Source of the DNA: Massospora cicadina
Taxonomy: Eukaryota; Entomophthoromycota; Entomophthoromycetes; Entomophthorales; Entomophthoraceae
NCBI GenBank assembly: GCA_022478985.1
Contig: JAKSZP010014528.1
Span: 124,001-188,000 of the forward strand
Direction of reading: 5' to 3'
Length of the DNA: 64,000 nucleotides
Positions within the stretch are counted from its first letter, which is position 1. Each line of letters begins with the position of its first letter. The notes beneath the pieces were generated by a model that was given only the letters and a program-made list of their open reading frames with translations, had not been told where the DNA came from and made no database searches. Made by a program: the position numbers and the translations under genes. This document shows positions 1-10,075 of this stretch, piece by piece.

Positions 1-258
1 TAGGAATGTTTCTGAAGATGTAAATTTGAAAAAATTGTTTTTCTGAATTAGCACCCCACAGTGCTTTGACCAAAAGGATAGGGATGGTAGGAGTATTGTT
101 TTCCAAGCTTCATCGGAACCTCGTGGACAGTGGGTTTCCTGGATGGCCAGGATATCCATGGGTAAATTATTTTGTAAAAAACTCAGTTTCCTAGCCTGGG
201 ATGGGGAGGCCTTGAGTCCAGCAATATTCAGCGTCCCTAGAGTGAAGGTTTCCCCCAT
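1..258 (-). pseudogene. LINE-a ORF2, N-terminal part of APE-type endonuclease (partial)
   Basis: The minus-strand reading from the ATG at 258 is open to the window edge. It shows the opening of an apurinic-like endonuclease: a first strand with Asn (TLNIAGLK), then the metal-binding Glu in ILAIQETH, then a strand with HCGVLI. In LINEs this endonuclease nicks target DNA to prime reverse transcription. The start overlaps the end of ORF1 in another frame, which suggests coupled or reinitiated translation. It is intact as far as it goes; the missing part cannot be judged. Confidence 0.85.
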
Positions 259-1676
259 TGCACCTTAGGTGTGAGGGGTGGGCCCCCTGGCCCACCAGCC
301 TCTTCCAGGTCCCCATGGGCTTTCACAGCAGCGCGGGTATTAGCAGCAACGCTATCAGGGTTTTTGTTAATTTTTGTGGAAAGAGTCGCGTTGGCTTTGG
401 CCTTCACTTTTTGTTTTCCCAACGTCGGACGAATTTTTGCGGTGCGGATAAGTTCAGTGCACCGTCAAGTGGGGCAAAAAAATTTTTTTGGTTGGGATAG
501 GTCCCAAGTCAGTTTTGACCGGGGCTTGGGTGCAGAGATTGGGTGAGATCAAATCTCCCATCAGATCCTCAGATTGAGTGGCCCACTTGGCATGGGCCTC
601 CCAATCTGATTGGGTGATGGATTCCTGAGTTGCTTCCGCCGCGAAGGTCTCCATGTCCTCCTGGCATTGTGAGTGTGGGATGGTGGTGGTGACCTTAGCC
701 ACTTCCTTGGCCGTGGTCCTACAGGCCTGCTTGGCCTTCTTCCGCTCCTGCGGGGAGATGGGCTCTACCAATAGGTAGCAGCCTTGTGCTCCCCACGGGA
801 AAGCCTCTTTGGTGCTTGCAGTTGGTTCGTAGTGTGCCTCTCCGCTGGCCATGGCCGCTGAGGGGTGCTCTTGGAATGTAACGCCCTCTTTGATGGGGCA
901 TGCATGTGCCTTATGGCTGAATGCGTCACAGTGGGTGCAAATGGGGGGCGCGCTGTCCACAGTTACCCGGAATGGGTGGGTGGTGTGCCCTGCGATATCA
1001 ATAAAGGTGGAGTGCGGGATCTGGGTTAGGTCCTTCGCGATCTCCTCAGTTGGGGTCAGAACTGCGATGGCTTTGCCAGTGCACAGGTGTGGCATCAGCG
1101 TGAAACGTTGCATTTCAAAAGATTGTATTTCACCATATATGGCGAGACCATCTTTCAGGTGTTGCTCCAAAATGTCACATTTTACCATAGTAGGCAAAAA
1201 GTCAAATGTGAGGAAAATTTGGTTTGATTTTATCCATCTGGTGCATTTAGTTTTGATGACCCATTGCCCTTTGGAAAGGTTGACCACTACGCGCACTGCT
1301 GCAGCCTCATCTGCTGCTATTTTGCTTTTGAAACCTAGGTCCAGCCAACCGCGTGACATGGAGTGAGGTGCAACATACACCGCGGTTGGGAAAATTTTGT
1401 GTACATCTTCACAAAATTTTTCCCATAGGGCCGTTTTTTGGATGTCCAGATACACACAGACTCCGAATTCCACCGACAAAAGTGGCTGGGAATGTGGCGT
1501 GTTGATATACTGGTTGCATCGTGCTTGCCACGTGAGTATCTCCGGGGAAATTGTGACCGCTGGTTTTTTTAGATTTTTTTCTATTCCGCCGGATTCTCCG
1601 GGCATTTTTGAACGTTAGAGGCTGCAGGCCTTCCGCCTGCTCCTCTTGCCTTGCTTGCCCAACTGCTCCCAGACAT
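237..1676 (-). pseudogene. LINE-a ORF1: nucleic-acid-binding protein with CCHC knuckle, frameshifted
   Basis: ORF1 of an APE-type LINE: an RNA-binding, gag-like protein expected to coat the element's RNA. The ATG at 1676 is chosen because copy 2 has the same start in frame. A one-base deletion in the run near 1590 puts this start out of frame, after which 1605-454 is open for 383 codons. In that stretch an N-terminal region resembling the RRM-like domain of other LINE ORF1 proteins is followed by a zinc knuckle of form CX2CX4HX4C at 939-898 (ICTHC...HACP). A second frame change in an A7/T7 run near 480 separates a basic C-terminal stretch (422-237, Lys/Ala rich). The last codons overlap the start of ORF2 by about 22 bases. 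Confidence 0.85.
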
Positions 1677-1766
1677 GGGCGCAGACTAATCCCCTCTATG
1701 AGATTATCAAACTAGATTTAGTCTTGAATTGAATGGGTTGCAAAAGTGTTTGCAACGAGAAAGAAA

Positions 1767-2894
1767 AGTTTTATTATCTGATCATTTTTAGTCTGTATGA
1801 AATTTTTCTTAATAATCATTTGTTGTTGGTTTATAATTTGATTAATATTATAAATTGGTAGATAATATCAACTGACTTGGCAATATTAAAATATTTCAAG
1901 CTCTACCTTGGGTTAGATATGTTAGATGGACCACCTTATAATAGTTTGCACATGTCAAGCTCATTGTTATGGTAATAGACGTAATGCATCAGATTGTTAG
2001 CTAAACAAACATGTTTGCTATTTCAGAGTATTTCATGTATAAGTATATTTTAAGTCTTGTGTAAATAGTACAAAATTTGTATGCTTATTTAATAGAATGA
2101 TTATAGAGCTTATGATGACTAGTTATAGTAGAATATTATGCTATTAAAAGGCTTATAAATACTAATTCTGTATTATTGATATCACATTGCTCACTCTAGA
2201 ATTAAAGAATTTCATAATTATTCCTTCTTTAAAATCAGTGCTATAACCTATGCTTTGTTAAAAGAAGACCTGTTCAATTTAGTAAAAGAAGCTGACCTTC
2301 TTATATATAATTAAGCTGCATTTAATTTTTGCTCAAGATTTTAGACTCCATCAGCAGTTTGAAGGGCCTTGTGTCAATTGGGATCACCTAGTGCTAAAAA
2401 AGGGCCTTTTGTTAATGGAAATGGAGCGCAGGGGGTTGCAGATGGTAACACATCAGGAAAAAGGTGCCAAAAGATAGCAAAGTGTCCAAGCAACAAGATG
2501 CAACATTTCAGGGTATCTCCAGTGTGGTTCCATATAAACTTTTGAATTAAAATTTATTTTAAACTGTTATAAATCATCATGGTGAGAAGCCCCAGAGTTG
2601 ATGGAGTCTGGATAAAGTCTATAGCAGAAATCATCAAAATAAGATGTAGTGGACTTAGTGGAAGAGGTTATGGTTTAACTAATAGTTTTGCATATAACAG
2701 GAGATTCAGACCAGAACCTTAAACTGAATCTGGCTATTGCAATAGTCTTGACTGAAGTTTGAAAATACAAAAATCCTTAAAGCAGGGGAAGACCTAGGCA
2801 AAAATATACAAATCTTTATTTGAAGTATCTGAATATCTGAGAAAAGTAAAGACACCTCTCAGCTATGATACTAATTTAAAAAAAAAAGTTTTGT
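1767..2894. other. AT-rich non-coding stretch between LINE-a copy 1 and gypsy-1
   Basis: No open frame longer than about 60 codons and no recognisable coding similarity on either strand. The one structured feature is a short retroposed tail near 2371-2399, listed separately. The A-rich run just before 2895 borders the target duplication of gypsy-1. Confidence 0.6.
2362..2413 (+). mobile_element. Micro-retroposed tail (about 28 bp insert, ...CTAGTGCTAAAA) with imperfect TSD
   Basis: AAGGGCCTTGTGT at 2362-2374 recurs as AAGGGCCTTTTGT at 2400-2412 with one mismatch. Between the copies lies a short sequence ending in GGGATCACCTAGTGCTAAAA. The same ending (GGGACCATCTAGTACTAAA) occurs in four other small insertions and at the 3' end of element OY (23861). 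It is best read as a 5'-truncated retroposed 3' tail. This copy is more diverged than the others, so it is held with less certainty. Confidence 0.55.
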
Positions 2895-2899
2895 AATAG
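2895..2899. repeat. Target site duplication of gypsy-1 (left)
   Basis: AATAG, repeated exactly at 12357-12361 directly after the 3' LTR. Five bases is the usual duplication for Ty3/gypsy integrases. Confidence 0.9.
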
Positions 2900-4091
2900 T
2901 GTTGAGTTGTTGGATGAATCTGATTGTTATATATTTGATAGGGACATAATAATGTTAACATGATTAATTTATTATGAATCATATCATATATCAGTGATAT
3001 AGATCAGGAATATTTTAAGCTTATGCAAAGCTTAAGATTTGTGGCTTAGTGATTCCGCTTCTTAATATTTGACTATGATGACATGGGCATAGGGAGGGGA
3101 GGATACCCAAGTGGTAGAGTAGTGACCTCTACCGCTGCCTCCCCAAGTTCAATTCTGGTACAGGAATTTTGGGTAGGGGACAATTATGACTTTGTTGGCA
3201 TTGCGCACCAATGCCCCAAACTGAGATAGTGAATAGAAAAGGCGGTCCATGGAGTTCCTGGCCTATTATATGCTGCGCGTAGAGGTTTTCCAGATTTTAT
3301 CCTCCTTTCCCATTCATTCAATTTCCCTTAATCAGTGCGGTATTTTCCCCAGGTCAGCCCACCTCAAATAAAATAAAAAATAACATGGGCATGGGGGCTT
3401 TGTTGGTTTGGTCGGACTTAAAATAATAGCTGACTTAATGACCCAGGCATGTGGGCTTTGTTGGTCTATGTCAAATTTAGTTTATAATGTCAGTTAAGTT
3501 TTTGATTAAATTAAATACCAATTAGTGGTATGAGTCGCCTTGGTATGTGCTGCCAATTGCTTGAGATGAGTATTAGTTCAGCTATTTGTAGATGCATTAG
3601 AAATGCTGTCTTGAGAATATTTCTGAGTTTGAGATTGACTCTGAGATGTTTGTGATGTCTTGAGTTGAATGGATTGTAGACCCTTAAACAATCTCGTTAC
3701 TTTCTCTGGACAAGTGCCATTGAAATTGAGGCGTCATGGGTAAGAAGTGGTGAACTTTGAATTCTATAAATTATCCCAAGTTGATACTAATAAAATAATC
3801 AACTATCCATAATCAACTATTACCACAAGATTACAGTTTAATGTATAAGCTTTTTTGTACTAATACTTTACGCTGTATTAAGTCAAGGATTTACTTGGTA
3901 TCAGGAAGATCAGGTCAGCGTGCCATTGTCTAAGTAATTAAAGAAGAATACAGCCTCAATTGTATGTACCAAGGAGTCATATCTTAAATATAGTCACTGT
4001 CTGGTCTATTGTCTTCATACAATAGACATTTGAAACTCCACCTTACCACATAAAAAGAACTAGCCATCTTTAATAGGCCTAAAATTCAACA
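2900..4091 (+). repeat. Gypsy-1 5' LTR, interrupted by a SINE
   Basis: Starts TGTTGAGTTGTTG and ends ATTCAACA. It matches the 3' LTR over its whole length except for an insertion at 3091-3392 (SINE-A plus one copy of its duplication). The LTRs differ at scattered positions, so the insertion is not recent. An LTR carries promoter and polyadenylation signals, but I could not place a confident TATA box or start site. Confidence 0.92.
3091..3382 (+). mobile_element. SINE-A copy 1 (tRNA-derived), inside gypsy-1 LTR
   Basis: A 292-bp insertion flanked by ACATGGGCAT at 3081-3090 and 3383-3392. The head has RNA polymerase III promoter boxes typical of tRNA genes: an A box around AGTGGTAGAGTAGTG and a B box AGTTCAATTCT. 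A unique body follows, then the family tail CCCAGGTCAGCCCACC with an A-rich AATAAAATAAAA end. The 3' LTR of the same element lacks it, so the empty site is visible within this window. It has no coding capacity and depends on a LINE for movement. Confidence 0.95.
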
Positions 4092-4093
4092 AG

Positions 4094-4110
4094 TGGCACT
4101 CATGGCTGGG
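4094..4110 (+). promoter_or_regulatory. Candidate primer binding site of gypsy-1
   Basis: TGGCACTCATGGCTGGG begins two bases after the 5' LTR, where a tRNA 3' end would prime minus-strand DNA synthesis. It begins with the expected TGG. It only partly resembles the much clearer site TGGTGCTCACTACAGGG of gypsy-2 and gypsy-3 (11 of 17 bases), so it is either decayed or a different primer. Confidence 0.4.
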
Positions 4111-6200
4111 AATGCAGATGGTGACCACACTGAGTATGGGAGTAATCCCAATCAATTATTTAGAACTTTTACTGGACCTAATGGGAATACAGAAATGACT
4201 GTGTCCCAAATTAATTTGAATGACGTACCTATCATTACCTACCCTGAAGAGCCCGTTTCACCTGAAGAACTGGAACATCTCAAACATCAGTTGTTAAGAG
4301 GGTATCAAATGGGACAAGGGCCTGCGGACAACAGTAGTAATCCTTTTTATTGTAAATGATAGCAAGATGTGTTGTGGATGAGATATCTAGCTCATCATCA
4401 ATTGAGCGTAGCTCAAGCCCAAAATAATTTAATTGGGATTGAGAATATCACCCAATACCTAATTAATTTTGTACACCCCACCTCTAGAAATTCTCAGATG
4501 ACAATTGCCTGCCATCATGTGGCCATTACCAAGTTGGTTAACTTCTCATGCAACTCCAGCCAGGGGGCCCAAATTTAAATGAGCGTTTAGAGGCCAACTT
4601 TGCTGAAGTCTGTTCTAGTTTGGAAGCAAACTACAATCTAGCTATTTGGGATAATGACAGAGTAGCAGAATTAGCACAAGAGCTAAATGACAGATTGCAT
4701 CCTATCTTTGGCAATTTCTTAGAAGAAAGAGGAATTACCAAAACTTGGGTTAACAATATCACACAGACTTCCATTAATGCTTCAGAGTTCATGAGGCTTA
4801 ATCATGAAGCCCAAGAGGCGCAGCTAAACACTAATGATGAATTTTGTAATCAGCATTGATGACTGTGCGCCCAAATTTCGCAGATGAAGGATGAATATAC
4901 TAAAAAAATAAATTACTGGCAAACACAATTTGAAGGCCAATGGGCAGAAAACAAAAAAATTCAAGATTCTATTGATCATCTCAATTCAGCAGATCAATAA
5001 TATTAATGAGGAGGTCACCAATATTAATGAGTCAAACAATATTCTTCATGGAGAAGTAAATCAGTGTAGGAAGACATTTAAGGAAAAGGACCAAGTGATT
5101 TCCACCTTGCAATTACAAACTACCAGTTTGAATGAGGAAATTGCGAAGTTAAAATTAAAAAATCAAAATTGTGTTAATTGGGAAAATGAAATTAATGATC
5201 AAATCTGACCCTTGGACGATGGGCGTTGCCAATGTGCTACAAACCATTCAACTGAAAATGCTTCCAAATATTATGAGGATGAAGCTTTGGAAGTAGCCAC
5301 TGAAATGGTTGCTGTACCACGTCAACAGATGCCTAGTAATATGGTTGCTTTGGCCAATCCCAACATCTTAAATCATGGTACAGTGCCTCAACGCCCTAGT
5401 ACATCTGGCTCAAGCCAACAAAGAAGCAATTCTGATAACCATGGATGGGAAAGCGATAATTACAAACCAGCAAACCTGCCTGCATTTGACAAGAACAGAA
5501 GTATCACCACATTTGTCAAATGCTTTTAATTGGCTATGTATGGGGCCAGCGACTGCAACAAAGCAGCTACTATGATTAACTGCTTGGATCAGTGGAGCAT
5601 TGAGTTGATTATGCCCTATATCAATGAAAACCCAACTTATGCCAAAGTCAAAGAGGCTGTGCTTTATGAATTTGGAGGTCCAGAACATATTTCAACCAAA
5701 AAATCTAAATTTATGAATATTTGCTTTAAAAAAGATGAAGCAATTGATAAATTTGCAGATTGATTCTATTGCAAAGTGCAAGTTCTCTAGGCGCAAAGGC
5801 TATGGTTGATTTTGATGCTAAGATTGCGCTAGAACATGCGGTACAACCTTACCAAAATTTGTCAAACGTTTTAATGCCTGCCTTTGTACAAAATCTTACA
5901 ACATCTGAACTAGTTGATTATTTGTGCAGATGTTCACAGAATTATGGCCCTCCTAATACTGGGTACAAATCAGGACCTGCCTCTGTTGGAAAACCCATTG
6001 AAACCAATAAGAAGATTGAAAATGATTTGCCTGTGAAAACTGAGCAGAACTTGAATACAAAGCCCACACACTCAATGAATGATATTACCTGCTATAAATG
6101 CAACCATAAAGGGCACTTTGCCTCTCGATGCTGTCAGCATAATGTCAATGTAGTCCTTCCCAATAATGTGCAGGAGAAGGGAAAAGAACAAGCACAATAG
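4102..6200 (+). pseudogene. Gypsy-1 gag: coiled coil, capsid and CCHC nucleocapsid, fragmented
   Basis: Structural protein of the virus-like particle. The ATG at 4102 follows the LTR directly. The frame is broken by tandem stops at 4357-4362 and by several further stops and shifts. Parts in order: an acidic N-terminus (4102-4356); a helical region; a clear heptad-rich coiled coil (about 4550-5205, many Asn, Leu and Glu); a Ser/Asn-rich linker; a capsid region with a Trp and hydrophobic pattern of the retrotransposon gag family (about 5450-5850); and a zinc knuckle CYKCNHKGHFASRC at 6090-6131 (CX2CX4HX4C). The same layout is seen in gypsy-2 gag. Confidence 0.85.
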
Positions 6201-6271
6201 ATGCGGGACACTCTATTGTGTTGGAAAAATCAGTCCCACCTGATTGACAAAAATTCGCAGGCCACAGGGCC

Positions 6272-7060
6272 TTGCTTAACAATAAAACAAATTCCATTTT
6301 AGTACCAAATGAAGATTCTACAAATGTACATGTGGTAACTCGCTCTCAGAGTAAGGTTGTCATACCTGAAGCCTCTGAAGTAGTAGCTAAACCGTATGTG
6401 CAACAAATAATTGAGAACATTCCAGCAGAAGGGCTGAGCAATGCATTGGATACACCAAGCCTGAAAGGGGTCAATATAGCAATGCCAATTGACACATTCA
6501 TCAATGAATGTCCCAGTATTGGAAATACTTTGAAGAACACTCTTAATTCTCTGGATTCTTCACATATTTACTTAGTAAATTCTATTGATTCCTACTACTC
6601 TGAGTGCACTTATGTGGACATTCTGGTCAACAAGATCAAAGTTGTTGCTATTGTTGATAGAGGAGCACCTGTAAACATTGTTTCCACAAAGTTGGTGAAG
6701 AAACTGAAAATTGCTCTGGACATTGACCATCATTGGAAATATGGGACCGCGGACCTCAACAGCACTAAGAGTGAAGGAGCTTACAGCGCCTTGCCACTGC
6801 GATTTGGAGCTTTAGTAGTAGCAGCACCTGCAATAGTGCTTCCAAACACCAATTATGACATCTTAATTGGAATGAGTTTTTTAAGGACCTATGGGATCTC
6901 ATGCAATTTTAAAGAAAAAGTCTTAACAATATTAGGCCAATCACTTCTGATTTATTTCTCTCATGACAATATGAAGCCTGCAAGCCATTGTCAAAACTTT
7001 ATCAATATATCTTATGCCAATGGAATAATACCAGTAGGATATATTCAGTGGGGAAACTGA
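6272..7060 (+). pseudogene. Gypsy-1 aspartic protease region
   Basis: An open stretch of 263 codons between gag and pol. The protease core is recognised by VVAIVDRGAPVNIVSTKLV around 6640-6700 and the later ILIGMSFLRTYG (about 6865-6900), which correspond to the catalytic loop and the second conserved strand of retropepsins. The catalytic D[T/S]G reads DRG here, so the enzyme is probably dead even though the frame is open. The enzyme would cleave the gag and pol polyproteins. The first 100 residues (Thr/Ser/Val rich) have no match I recognise. Confidence 0.75.
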
Positions 7061-7099
7061 AGCCATCCCATGCTGACTGCTATAAACGAAAATTGAGGA

Positions 7100-7374
7100 A
7101 TACCCCTACGTGTGAATAAGGATGTGACATAATAGCTCCAGGCCATCAACTGGTTATGAAGACTGGGACCACGCTGGATATTCCAGAAGGACTATATGGG
7201 GAGGTTGTGTCCCCATGGCATTGTTCTCATATGGAACCTAGTGTGGTGCCTGGAATACTTATACCAGGGCATGGGGAAATTGATGTCCTATTAGCAAATT
7301 TGACCAGCCAAAGTATTAAGGTCAAAAAATATCAAGTAGTTGCATTGTGCATCTGTTTCCAAGGGACGAATTAA
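7100..7374 (+). pseudogene. Gypsy-1 dUTPase-like domain between protease and RT
   Basis: The reading at about 7128-7370 has the order of dUTPase motifs: GCDIIAPGHQ (compare GYDLYAP), LDIPEGLYGEV (compare IPEGYYGRI), PGHGEIDVLLANL (compare YRGEVGVVLFN) and IKVKKYQVVAL (compare VKKGDRIAQL). The second motif, which binds phosphate in the enzyme, is replaced by SPWHCSH, and the tyrosine region is altered, so catalysis is unlikely. The same domain in the same place is found in gypsy-3 (56419-56814), which makes it a conserved part of these elements rather than chance. Role unknown: remnant enzyme or structural module. Confidence 0.65.
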
Positions 7375-7479
7375 AATCAGCCATCAAATTTGGTGATTTA
7401 TCCAAGCTCTGGCTTACCAACTGAAACCCTTGGGGCACATACTGTAATTCCTTGAGAATCATTTACCAGATTATCAGAA

Positions 7480-8385
7480 CAACAGAAGGATGAAGCACTA
7501 GAGTTGTTTGAATGATACTCCGAAATTTTTGCCAAAGATGATCAAGATTTAGGTTGTGCAAAAGGAGTACAGCATTTTGTTGACACTGGGGACCATGCGC
7601 CTATTAGAATGAGGCCAATTTGGCGCCCCAGGGCTAGCGACGAAATAGTTGGAGAAGAGCTAGAAAAATTGCTAAAAAGCGGAATGATTGTGCCATCTAA
7701 GAGCCCATGGGCCAGTCCAGTTTTAATTGTAAAGAAAAAAGATGGCAGCAATCGAGTTGTGATTGATTATTGATGCCTAAATGCCATTATGAAAAAGGAT
7801 TCATTATCCATTGCCTAGAATTGATGATGCTTTGGATCTTCTGGGAGGGGCAAAATACTTTACTGCCATGGACCTTATCTCAGGATATTGGCAAATTGAA
7901 CTGCCTCAAGAGGAGCAGGAGAAGTGCGCAATGATTGCTACACAAGGACTGTTTCAACTGACGCGCATGCCACAGGGGCTGTGCAATGCGCCAGCAACTT
8001 TTCAATGAGCGATGGACACAATTTTGGGGATCTTAAATTATCCTGCATACTGGTTTATATGGATGATATCAATGTCTTTTTTGCAAACATTTTCTGAACA
8101 TTTGGAGCACCTTGAACAAGTGTTTTAAAGACTGTTGAAGGCTAATCTGAAGATAAAACCTAGAAAATGTCGTTTCTTTTAAAGAACAATTGGAATACCT
8201 TGGGTTAATTATTGACACCAAGGGCTTGCGGCCTCAACCTCAAAAGGTGGAGGCAATTAACAAGATGCAACCTCTGATGAGTATGAGGGATGTTCAAGTG
8301 TTCTTAGGCATGGTAGGATACTATCAAAGATTTGTAGAAGGGTTTGCAAGGATTGCTGAGCCCCTATTTCATTTGCTATAAGGAG
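7480..8385 (+). pseudogene. Gypsy-1 reverse transcriptase
   Basis: Palm and finger motifs of a Ty3/gypsy reverse transcriptase are clear in three frames: ASPVLIVKKKDGS near 7710, VVIDY then a stop at 7771, FTAMDLISGYWQIEL near 7860, LTRMPQGLCNAPATFQ near 7960, and the catalytic LVYMDDINVF near 8055. The LGMVGYYQRFVEGFA thumb motif is near 8305. The stop at 7771 sits where relatives have Arg-Arg and reads TGATGC, which fits CGA-CGC after two C-to-T changes at CpG. The enzyme copies element RNA into DNA. Confidence 0.9.
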
Positions 8386-8389
8386 GAGT

Positions 8390-8849
8390 TCGATTTTGCT
8401 GGGCAGAAGAGTGCCAACAGGCCTTTGAGGCTTTGAAAACCAGAATGAGCTCCGCGCCTATTCTTTGATATCCAGATTTCAGCAGGCCTTTTATAATACA
8501 AACTGACGCCTTGTTGACTGAGATTGGGGGTATGCTATCTCAGATTGAGGAAGATGATGAGGAGCATCCATTCACTTATTTCAGCAGGATGCTGAATAAG
8601 CATGAGCGTAATTATACAGTGACCAAACAAGAGTGTTTAGCCATCATCTATGCATGTAAACAATTTTGGGTTTACATTCATGGCACCAAGTTTCAAGTAG
8701 TGACAGATCTTAGCTTGTTAAGATGGCTCCACAACCTCAAGGAATCTGAGGGACAATTAGCCCGCTGGGCTTTGAAATTACAAGTATATGATTATGAAAT
8801 TATTCATAGAGCTGGAGCAGCCCATCAAAATGCAGATAGAATATCATGA
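8390..8849 (+). pseudogene. Gypsy-1 RNase H
   Basis: Directly follows RT. The typical ending is intact over 113 codons (8511-8849): FTYFSRMLNKHERNYTVTKQE (catalytic Glu), CLAIIYACKQFW, FQVVTDLSLLRWL (catalytic Asp of TDH/TDL), and the final ADRIS (relatives ADALS). The earlier part (about 8390-8510, with QTDA) is in the same reading but with a stop near 8470. RNase H removes the RNA strand of the RNA-DNA hybrid. Confidence 0.88.
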
Positions 8850-10075
8850 CTTCCTATTGTAGCTATCCTGAGCAGTTTTGCCATAAACTTCATAAAAAGA
8901 TGATTAACTGGAAATATGAAGATGAGCCAACCGAAGTGAAAAAAGTGACCAAAAAAGCATTAGCTGACACCAAATATAGGAATGGAGTTTTATACAGGCT
9001 CAAGCCCAATGTGCAGCGTCAAATTTTCACAAAACCTTCTGACTGAATGGAGATTATTACACAAGCACACAAGGCCATAGGGCATGGAGGATTGACAAAA
9101 ATGCTAGAATTAATTTGGTCAAATTACTACTGGGATTCAATGTGATTTGATATTTAGAATGTACTTGACAAATGTCATTCTTGCAAATTGCAAAACCTAT
9201 GAAGTTGGATGTGAAGTATCGTTTAATCAAATCTGACTGGGCTTGGCATACCATATTGATAGATGTAGTTGGCCCTTTGCCTGTGAGCAGCCTAGGCAAC
9301 AAATACATAATTGTTGCTATTGACCATCTAACAAATTGGGTGAAAGCAAAAGCAAATTGAGACTTTGAAACCTTAACTACTGCCAAGTTCATTATGGATA
9401 ATATATATTACAAGCACAGATGCCCACAGAAGACCTTGACAGATAATGGAATGAGTTTTACTGCTCAAATGGTACAACGGTTAAGTGAGTTGATGTCTAT
9501 CAAAGGAGCGTTGTCAACACTGTAACATCCTGAGACTAATGGTATGGTAGAGCGAGTGAATGGCACTCTAGTTGGCATTTTATGCAAAAATGCAGCCTTA
9601 GCGCCTTTTCAATGGGCTACCTCTTAGTGCTACTGTGTTTGTGTACAATATTGGACACCACAGCAGTACTGACCACTCTCCATTTTGACTTCTATATGGT
9701 AGACAGCCAGCTCTGCCTCCATCATTATATTCAATACTCAGTTCAACCAAAGCAATCAGCCCAAATAATTATGTTGAGCAGCTATCAAAGACCTTAATCA
9801 AGTTGAAATCTGAAGCTTTTTAAAATGTGATAATTTAAAAACTAGTCAGAAGAGCTATGACAACACTAAATGAGCTGCAGTGACTAAATTTAAAGAGGGA
9901 GACTTAATAGTATATTGTGATACTCATAGTGCAGGCTATGCTCACAAGCTTGTCTTGCTTTGGAAAGGTCCGTTTATAGCATTAGAGAAATCATCTGAAG
10001 ATGTATATACATAAAGGATTAAGGTGACTGGGTTGTGAATTGAGTACATGCTAAGTTACTTCATCTGTATCAAAG
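8846..10075 (+). pseudogene. Gypsy-1 integrase
   Basis: Joins the DNA copy to the genome. The N-terminal zinc-binding HHCC motif is readable (AIGHGGLTKML with CHSC near 9170), as is the catalytic core: first Asp in LIDVVGPLP (about 9260), second Asp in LTDNGMSFTAQM (about 9440), and the Glu in GMVERVNGTL (about 9548). The C-terminal part (9880-10060, RIKVTG and a hydrophobic strand) looks like the SH3-like tail. Stops and shifts occur throughout. Confidence 0.85.

Larger units (their letters stand above)
1..1766 (-). mobile_element. LINE-a copy 1, 5' portion (non-LTR retrotransposon, runs off left edge)
   Basis: The segment aligns along its whole length with 29930-31690, where a nearly full-length copy lies, so it is the 5' end of the same LINE family on the minus strand. 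It holds a possible short 5' leader (about 1677-1766), ORF1 (237-1676) and the first 86 codons of ORF2. The rest, with reverse transcriptase and tail, lies beyond position 1. The 5' end is placed where similarity to copy 2 stops, at the run ending in GAGAAAGAAAA. The left target duplication cannot be seen. The identity of the element is seen directly; its exact 5' end is good to about 5 bases. Confidence 0.9.

Noticed and set aside
851..1366. A 171-codon plus-strand frame
   Set aside because: Antisense shadow of LINE-a ORF1 in copy 1, with the same relation as in copy 2.
3091..3160. Functional tRNA genes at SINE heads (also 13990, 15911, 31950, 60574)
   Set aside because: The A and B boxes are tRNA-like, but no cloverleaf with acceptor and anticodon stems can be drawn, and each is part of a repeated unit with target duplications.
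4102..10075. A reassigned genetic code to explain in-frame TGA/TAG/TAA
   Set aside because: All three stops occur, together with frameshifts, and only in decayed elements; intact stretches such as LINE-a RT end normally.
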